A DNA stretch of 64,000 nt from Icerya purchasi (taxonomy: Eukaryota; Arthropoda; Insecta; Hemiptera; Monophlebidae). Under the pieces are notes generated by a model that was not told the origin of the DNA, searched no databases, and saw only the letters and a program-made list of their open reading frames with translations. Below are positions 57,690 through 64,000 of the stretch, in pieces (the stretch's first letter is position 1; each line of letters starts with the position of its first letter). Position numbers and translations under genes: made by a program. The stretch is from assembly GCA_039619475.1 (NCBI GenBank), contig CM077116.1, positions 299,130,464 through 299,194,463 on the forward strand, written 5' to 3'.

Positions 57690-59830
57690 TTAAACTATTG
57701 TCTAAAGTTGGATTGAAATGCCAAAAGAACTATCTTTCCATCATTTAGCGCTTACACCGCTTTACTACTGCTAATGGCATCGAAATTGAACTAGAAAAAT
57801 TTAGCTATGCAATAAAATCAGTTAAAAATCTTTCGAGCAAAATTATTAATTTTTGCTCATCTTCATCGATCACCTATGGATATCAAGAAATATTCGAATT
57901 AAATAGTCTGTTCTGCACCCAGTCATTTCTGCAATAGCCCCCTCAAAAAAAAACAAAAAAAAAAACATCATAAAGTACCGCAATGTACAAAATGCCAATA
58001 CTATATGGCCTTACAAAACATTAGCTGCAATAAATCAACTGAACTATATCAGCTAAAAGCATTCTTTGCGGATGTAAGTCTCCTTGGAATTACAACGGGT
58101 TGTCTAGCCTATAGTAAGGAGCGAATATTTCTAAATCCTTTCTTTTGAAAGACAAAAATTTACAGTCGAATTTACACGAATAAAATAAAATCAACGAAAA
58201 AAGTTAAAGAATGTACAAAATGCGAATACTTTTATCTTGAAAATAATACGGGATGACTCAATCAAAATAAAATATTTAATTCTAGAGTTGTTTAAAAATA
58301 GTATAACAAACGTGAAAATTGAAAATTAACAACATTATTATACAATATAAATTTAAAGCAAACGATAATGACATCCAGGGCCGTATCTTAGGGGGGGTGG
58401 GGGTTAAGGTTCAAATACCCTTCGAAATGTCTGCAAAATAGTAACTGCTTGAATTAAATAGGCCGAAATTCAGAATATGTTTTTTTTTCAATTTTTGACA
58501 AGAGAAAAGAAAATTAAAATTTTTATGAATTCTATGGAAACGACTATTTTTTATTTGTTTTTATTGTAGTGTTCAAATATTGCATATATAATAATTGACT
58601 ACAAGACTTTAATGTACTATTTATAAATAAATATATTTCATGATAATATACACACACACAAACATATATATATATATATTTATAAATAAATATTTTTGTA
58701 ACCCCTCCAGAAATTTTAGTCTAGATACGGCCCTAATGATATCTTAAAAATATTTGACTAGTTGATACTCCACTGATTGCAATATTTGCTAAAGTTATTG
58801 AATGAATTCTACTACAATGGAAATATTAACATTATTACACATCACTCCTTATAGAATGCCAGTATGGTGTCACGCAAAAAATGAACTAAAAATCGTTTTG
58901 AAACGGAATTAAACGATATCGCCTTAATCACTGAAACCTGTTAATGTTATGAGAACAGTTTCGATATTGCCGGATTTCACTCATCATCCAGATTGAACTG
59001 CTCATGGAAGTTCAATTAGTTAAAAACTCCCTGATTCAGCGTCTTCAATTCACACGCGTACGTATATCATCAGTTAGCTGCGGTAAATGTTGAAAAATGA
59101 ATACATCACTTAACGGTGGTACCCTTGATATATTATCACTCTGTATTCTACATATCAGAAAATGAGTATAATGTAATTTTTAGAAAATTCGGTAGTAAAT
59201 CTATTTTCGGAGGGAACTCTAAAGAATAAATAAACAAGGAAAAGTATCAGATAAAGCAATTCGCACAAATTCATAATAACATCCCGTCAATGTCTTTTAC
59301 GTATATTCAAAGCTCGACCGGATGTTTAGCTGTTCTTAATTTTTATACACGAACCGCAGCATACGCGCGAACAAATATTAGTCTGTCGTGAACCATATAC
59401 TCCCGTTGTTGCTGTCTTCGACATTCGCCTATCGAGCAAACTAAAACAACACCATTTGTTCAGTAGAATTTGCAAACTTCTTTCCGTCGAAAACAATATT
59501 AATTTATAAATAAAAATTTAAAAACCTAGATGACATCAGTGAGGCTTTTAATAATCTTAACAACATAATTCAGGCTACATGTTACACTTTTACTTACTGT
59601 GACGATGAGCACAGTAAAAGATGTCGCAACCTCAAAAAAAAAAAGAGAAAGACGAACATCCCGGATAAAACAACATCGCCATCTATCGCACAAAACATAC
59701 CATAATTTAGATAACATGCCGAATAAAAACATCGGAGATGGTTTCTTCTAGTCAGCTACATAAAGAAACTAACTACCCGGTAACAGAAGAACTCAGTATA
59801 ATATTAAATTACAACGCCCGACCGAGATCG
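57690..59830 (+). pseudogene. Jockey-type LINE, ORF1 zinc-knuckle region and ORF2 endonuclease, interrupted by a MITE
   Basis: The left part (57690-58060) resembles the end of a Jockey ORF1: a region near KVPQCTKCQYYMALQNISCN, a CCHC-type knuckle. After the MITE at 58376-58734 the sequence resumes with an ORF2 start (MEILTLLHITPYRM...KNELKIVLKRN), endonuclease fragments and DDISEAFNNLNNIIQATCYT, which corresponds to the DIEEAVRTLN segment before the reverse transcriptase. All frames are broken. No reverse transcriptase core is present. It appears distinct from the Jockey remnant at 35 kb only by position; they may be the same family. Confidence 0.75.
58376..58734 (+). mobile_element. hAT-type MITE with 9-base imperfect flanking duplication
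   Basis: Starts CAGGGCCGTATCTTAG and ends CTAGATACGGCCCT; flanks are AATGACATC (58367-58375) and AATGATATC (58735-58743), one mismatch. The interior contains a TA/AC microsatellite at about 58652. A rearranged relative lies at 32018-32768. It is inserted in the Jockey remnant. Confidence 0.85.
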
Positions 59831-60751
59831 GATATTGAAGCGTTCATCATGTAATCCGGGCTCCACGCTAATATTAATAGTGAATTTTGGAAACGTGCGA
59901 AAAACTGGAAATAGCTCTTCAACTAGATCTTCGAATAGAGCCATCATACGGTTGAAATTCCTTTTAAATTACAACGATTGCGAAAAACCAGTTATGACTC
60001 CAAAAGAAAGCTATTATTATTAAAGAATTGGAGTTTGCGGCGCTATCTCTTGTTTACTTTGTGACTTGACAATATGCGTGTGTATGTAAAGGAATGGCAT
60101 CGCTGTATACAGTCATACAGTACTTTAGGGACAAAAGCTATACGTACGAGCCTTGAATGTATGTTAGTGTGCACATAGTATACAACATCCCGGGTGTATT
60201 GATAGAACAGATCAGTGACCATCAAACGTTGATTATTACTGAGATTCTCGCTCTAATATTAAAGTTTTGTTGCCTTAACTGCTGCCGTAAACTGGGCGTT
60301 GTGTTAATTGAGGAATATCGTTGTCCTACATTGTATATGTATATTCTTGTTATTGTAGATCCCATTTTAACCGTAAATCAACAAACCATCAGGTATATTA
60401 TCTGTTTTTCGTGAATAAAGAAAAAAATTAGATCATATTCGTGATTTCTTTTTGTTGCACTAATAGCCGGTAGAAAATAATAATAAGAGAAAAAAGTTTC
60501 GAAATTTCCGTAACAATAGATAGCGCAAAAAGGGCCTGAGACTTAATCTCTATTGGCCAGCTCGGAACGAGTATCATAAAAATAAAATCGTTGGAAAAAC
60601 CAAATTCTTTTAACGAAATCAAAATATCACTGGGTTCCCCCGGGAACTTAAAGTAGGGATACCGTTGAGCCTGCGAATAAAGATCAGGATTAATTTCGGT
60701 GTACAGAAAAGTAAACGAATCGTATTAATATGCTACGTATTCAACATGTAA

Positions 60752-61726
60752 CCCCATCTGCACGGATGGCTCCAGGGGACCTCATGGTGTTGGAGCTTCT
60801 TTTATCCTTCCGGATTTCAATTTCTCTGTATCATTTCGTCTTCCTTCTTTCTGTTCAATCTTTATAAACGAATTAATGACCATCCTACGCTCCATTATCT
60901 TCATTTCTTCCAGTCGTCGGTTTTCTAATTATTTGATTATTTCAGACTCCATGAGTGTTCTTCAAGCGATCAGCTCCCCTTTTCCTGATCACTCTTCCGA
61001 TTTCATCATTCTTCGCATACGCTGTCTTGTCCATCTTCTTTCTGCTCAATACCCCATCTGTGTTGATTTTCTGTGAAATCCCAGCCATATGGGTACTAAA
61101 GGTAATGAAATGAATGATTCCTTGGCTCGAGTTCCTACTTTCTCTCGTTCATTTTCTTAAGAAAAGTTCCATCCTCCAATTTGAACTCCCTATGCACTAA
61201 ATTTCATCTCAAACTTTGGTCAGATATTTACCCTTCCTCTTTTCATCAAATCCTCTTATCTGTCTATACAACCTAGTCTTCCTTCTAATATCTGATGTTC
61301 TTGGAGTTACTTTAACTTCCCCGTTCCGTTGTCATTTCTATGATTCGCTTGCGTTTTGGCCATTCTGCTCTTCCTTTCTCTCGTTTTCGCTTTTCCCTTG
61401 TCTTCTCTCCAAATTGTCCTCGCCACCCAAATGAAGCGACGATTTCGCGACGCCGATCACATATTTTTTGAATGTCCATTCCTTTCTGTTGAACGTTGTA
61501 TTCTATATTCTTGTCTGCTGAAACTCAAGCTCCCCGCTCCTTATTGTGCATCTTATATTTTGTCCTTCTCCTCGCCATCCATTATTTCATCCGTTAGTTC
61601 CTTTATATTGTCCATATCTGACCGAATTAAAATTTAACTGACGGCTTTTTTCTTTCTCGTTGTTTCTGAGTGTAGGTCCTTAGTTGACATGCCTAAAGGG
61701 AACATCTGAAAAAAAAAAAAAAAAAA
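60752..61726 (+). pseudogene. LINE RNase H domain and 3' end with poly-A
   Basis: The plus strand encodes a nearly complete RNase H1 domain: ICTDGSRGPHGVGASFILPD, FINELMTILRS, YLIISDSMSVLQ, a stop in place of W before the PSHMGTKGNEMNDSLAR block. The four catalytic acids (D of TDGS, E of NEL, D of SDS, D of NDS) are all present. It continues with LRFGHSALPFSRFRF and DHIFFECPFLSVERCILYS, a Cys/His end, and finishes with a 3' UTR and an 18-base A-run at about 61709. One nonsense codon at about 61074 and frameshifts make it a 5'-truncated dead copy. Confidence 0.85.
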
Positions 61727-62145
61727 TGCTAAAATTGTAATAAGATAGTTCCCGAAATAATGAACAAAAAAGTAAGTAATAACAATCCAGACGAACAAGG
61801 AGATATGGGCCAATAACTGGAGGGTTTGTTCCGACAAACGGAAATGCCATCACATTTACAAATAGATTTGTAGCGTATTTCAAGAATTAAATCTGATAAT
61901 ACAGAAATATGACACAATTCGAATTAGCCGAGTATCCCTAGAGATCATGAATAAAGGAGCAAATAAAAAGGATCACGTAGTCGGTTAAGTGAGAAGGAAG
62001 AGGAAATGCGGTAGTTTGCAGCACGCTTTGAGTATTCCATAGGATAATGATATTTTGCGAGAGGCAGGAGGGGAACTCTGATAAAACGAAGGGCACAGCA
62101 TAAAAGATTGAGTAGAAGAAGGAAGTTTAAAGGACTCGATGAAAT
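61727..62145. other. Junction between two opposed LINE copies
   Basis: Between the plus-strand poly-A and the minus-strand reverse transcriptase I see no conserved coding. The left end of the minus-strand LINE may extend into it. Confidence 0.3.
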
Positions 62146-64000
62146 TTAGAGAAGGACAGAAAAAGGTTGCGCCAACACCATTGGGTTCCTTAGAGCTATG
62201 AGTGAAGATCGAAAAACATGGTTAGAGAAAAAAGAGCTTAGATTCTGTAGAAATTCCAATTCAACAATATGATTGAGATTAGGTTTAGGAGGAATAGGAG
62301 AATAAAAACACTTAATAGGATGAAGAAAAGAGGAAAAATTGAAGGAGAAGTATGGGAGTTTATGGCGAATGTAGATATACCGAGAAAACTGAACAGGATG
62401 GGCGGCGACAAAAGATAGAATAGGAGTTTTGTTAGCAGAAAAACACCAGTTACGTAAGATGATGGAGTAAGAAGGAATAAGAGAGCAAGAGGAAATCGGT
62501 GATCGTTTGATGAGGAAAGGATAATCAAAGCAGGAATTTCGAAGAAAAAGAGGAGGAATGTGAGATTCAGCGTGCAAAGCTGGGATAAGAGCAAATTTTC
62601 GGGCTCTAAGGCAAAGGCGGAGACATGTATTTTGAACCCGATCGAGCCTAGACAAAAGGGATCTAGAAGAATTTCCATAAATATAGGAATAGTAATTAAG
62701 AATAGAGCGAATAAAAGATTTGCAAAACATAAGCAAGATCACAGGATCACCTCTCCAGTCAGTGCGATAAAGAGATTTAATGTGGTTGAGCCTTTTGAAG
62801 GAAGACACGTATAGAGACACAGTTGATACGGTCATGGAAGGAAAGTCGACTATCCAGAAAAACACCGAAAGAAGGAAGTAAGAGGGATTGAGCCATTATT
62901 TAAGACGAGGTCGATTAAGGAAGGAATAAAAAGGCGCAGTGTAAAGACGACAGTAGAGGAGATGAAAAGATGGATGTTGGATAAAGCGGTTTCCAATAAG
63001 AAATTAAGGAGTTTTGAAGTTGGGAGTTAGCCCGCGAGAAGTTGCGATGAGAGGAATAAATAAGGATGTCGTCTGGAAAGAAAAGTGAAGAGGAATTCTG
63101 AGACAATGAAGCAATTATGATAAAATAGATATTGAACAAAGTTGGGCTAAAGCAGTAACCCTGCGGTAATCCACGAAATATTACTGTAGTGGCAGAATAA
63201 GAGGAAAACAGTTTAATAATAAGGCTAGAAAAATGAGCCGAAATGTCAACAAAAAGAGTAAGGAGATGGACATTGTCGAATGCGCCCTTGATATCAAGAA
63301 AAGAAGCAATAAAAATTTTTTTATCAATGAACGATTCGTAAACGTCTGCCAGGAATACACTAATACAGTCAGGAGGACCGTGACCAGAGCGGAAACCAAA
63401 CATATTACTAGGTAATTAGTTGTGATGTTCTAGCTACCAAACCAGACGTCTGTTGATTAAATTTTCGAAAAGCTTCCTGACGCAAGAAGCAAGAGAAATT
63501 GGACGAAGTGAAGAAGAGTTGAGTTTAAGGGATAACGATGAAGGTATTCGAAGATAAAGTGGTAGAACCAAAGCGATGAAAGGAGTTAAACAAGTATAAG
63601 AGGAACCGAAGAGAAAAATCTGAAAAATTTTTGAAAATAGAAAAGGAAATAGAATATCTTCTCCGGGAGCAGAATCCGAAGAATTGTGTAAGGATGTTTC
63701 TAATTCCGTGGAGGTAAAAGGAGTGACCAAAAAATGTAAGCAGATGGAAGAGGGTGGAATGCGAACTGATTCATTAAATTTAGAAACGTAACAAGGAGCA
63801 ATGGAGTCCATAAAGGAGATTTTAACTCCTCATCATCAGTGAGATTACAAGAAAAAGGATGATGTGAAAGAGGGAACTTGAAAGCTCTGGCCATTCGAAG
63901 AAACCTGCGAAATAGGAGTAAAGCGTGAGAAGGTGAAACAGAAGCTTTTCCATGGATTTTTTCTGCCGTTTTGAGGATGAATCTGATTCTAGCATTGGCT
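62146..64000 (-). pseudogene. LINE reverse transcriptase, runs off the right edge
   Basis: Minus-strand frames in order: a DSAPGED block at about 63690, RPISLASCVRKLFENLINRR, MFGFRSGHGPPDCISVFLAD, ASFLDIKGAFDNVHLLTLF (motif A), LPQGYCFSPTLFNIYF, SSLFFPDDILIYSSHRNF (the active-site ADD is PDD), then SLYRTDWRGDPVILLMFCKS, DRVQNTCLRLCLRARKFALI and a 239-codon open stretch ending at 62146. This is a Jockey/R1-like LINE with only a few breaks (about 62900 and 63430). The endonuclease lies off the window and no RNase H is seen at its left end. Confidence 0.88.

Noticed and set aside
62560..62814. Plus-strand 84-codon frame
   Set aside because: Complement of the minus-strand LINE protein.

Overview
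This 64 kb window is AT-rich eukaryotic nuclear DNA, most likely from an insect. It has short exons with GT/AG introns, no operon structure, many simple repeats, and transposon families typical of arthropods (Jockey-like and other non-LTR elements, Tc1/mariner, piggyBac, hAT-type MITEs, a tRNA-derived SINE, and two widespread insect repeat ORFs). I cannot name the species from the sequence alone.

Four host genes can be supported. (1) 1709-2241, minus: the first three coding exons of CHMP3/VPS24, an ESCRT-III subunit; its 3' exons lie off the left edge. (2) 3557-3961, plus: an intact single-exon TMEM60 homologue, head-to-head with CHMP3. (3) 18543-29939, minus: a complete six-exon ANKMY2 (ankyrin repeats plus a C-terminal MYND zinc finger, about 395 aa); its largest intron (6.4 kb) holds three mobile-element insertions. 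(4) 40439-56960, minus: the last six recognised exons (about 303 aa) of a gene whose C-terminus resembles the mitochondria-eating protein (MIEAP/SPATA18) domain; the 5' end was not found. I rebuilt exon joins by hand from splice signals and phase, and they are internally consistent. The four genes have unrelated jobs (membrane remodelling, an uncharacterised membrane protein, ciliary/signalling chaperone biology, mitochondrial quality control) and show no functional clustering.

Layout: 1-4.1 kb CHMP3/TMEM60 divergent pair with a hAT MITE between them; 4.2-12.9 kb repeat-rich gap (LINE pieces, a decayed widespread insect repeat ORF, Tc1 and mariner remnants); 12.9-18.5 kb mostly unrecognised AT-rich DNA; 18.5-29.9 kb ANKMY2; 30-32 kb unrecognised; 32-38.3 kb a cluster of dead transposons (nested MITE in piggyBac, Jockey, another LINE); 38.5-40.0 kb a possible solo LTR; 40.4-57.0 kb the MIEAP-like gene with repeat-filled introns; 57.5-64 kb Jockey and a second LINE family in both orientations.

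The most notable structures not explained by genes are: a three-copy unclassified repeat that sits only in TA-rich tracts and carries a conserved small secreted-type reading frame; a 2.06 kb element bounded by TTAA with 18-bp inverted ends that nevertheless carries a Mutator-domain type protein; a probable three-level nest (unclassified repeat in hAT MITE in piggyBac); two hAT-type MITEs with perfect 8-bp target duplications; and a Tc1-type MITE with inverted arms over 100 bp long.
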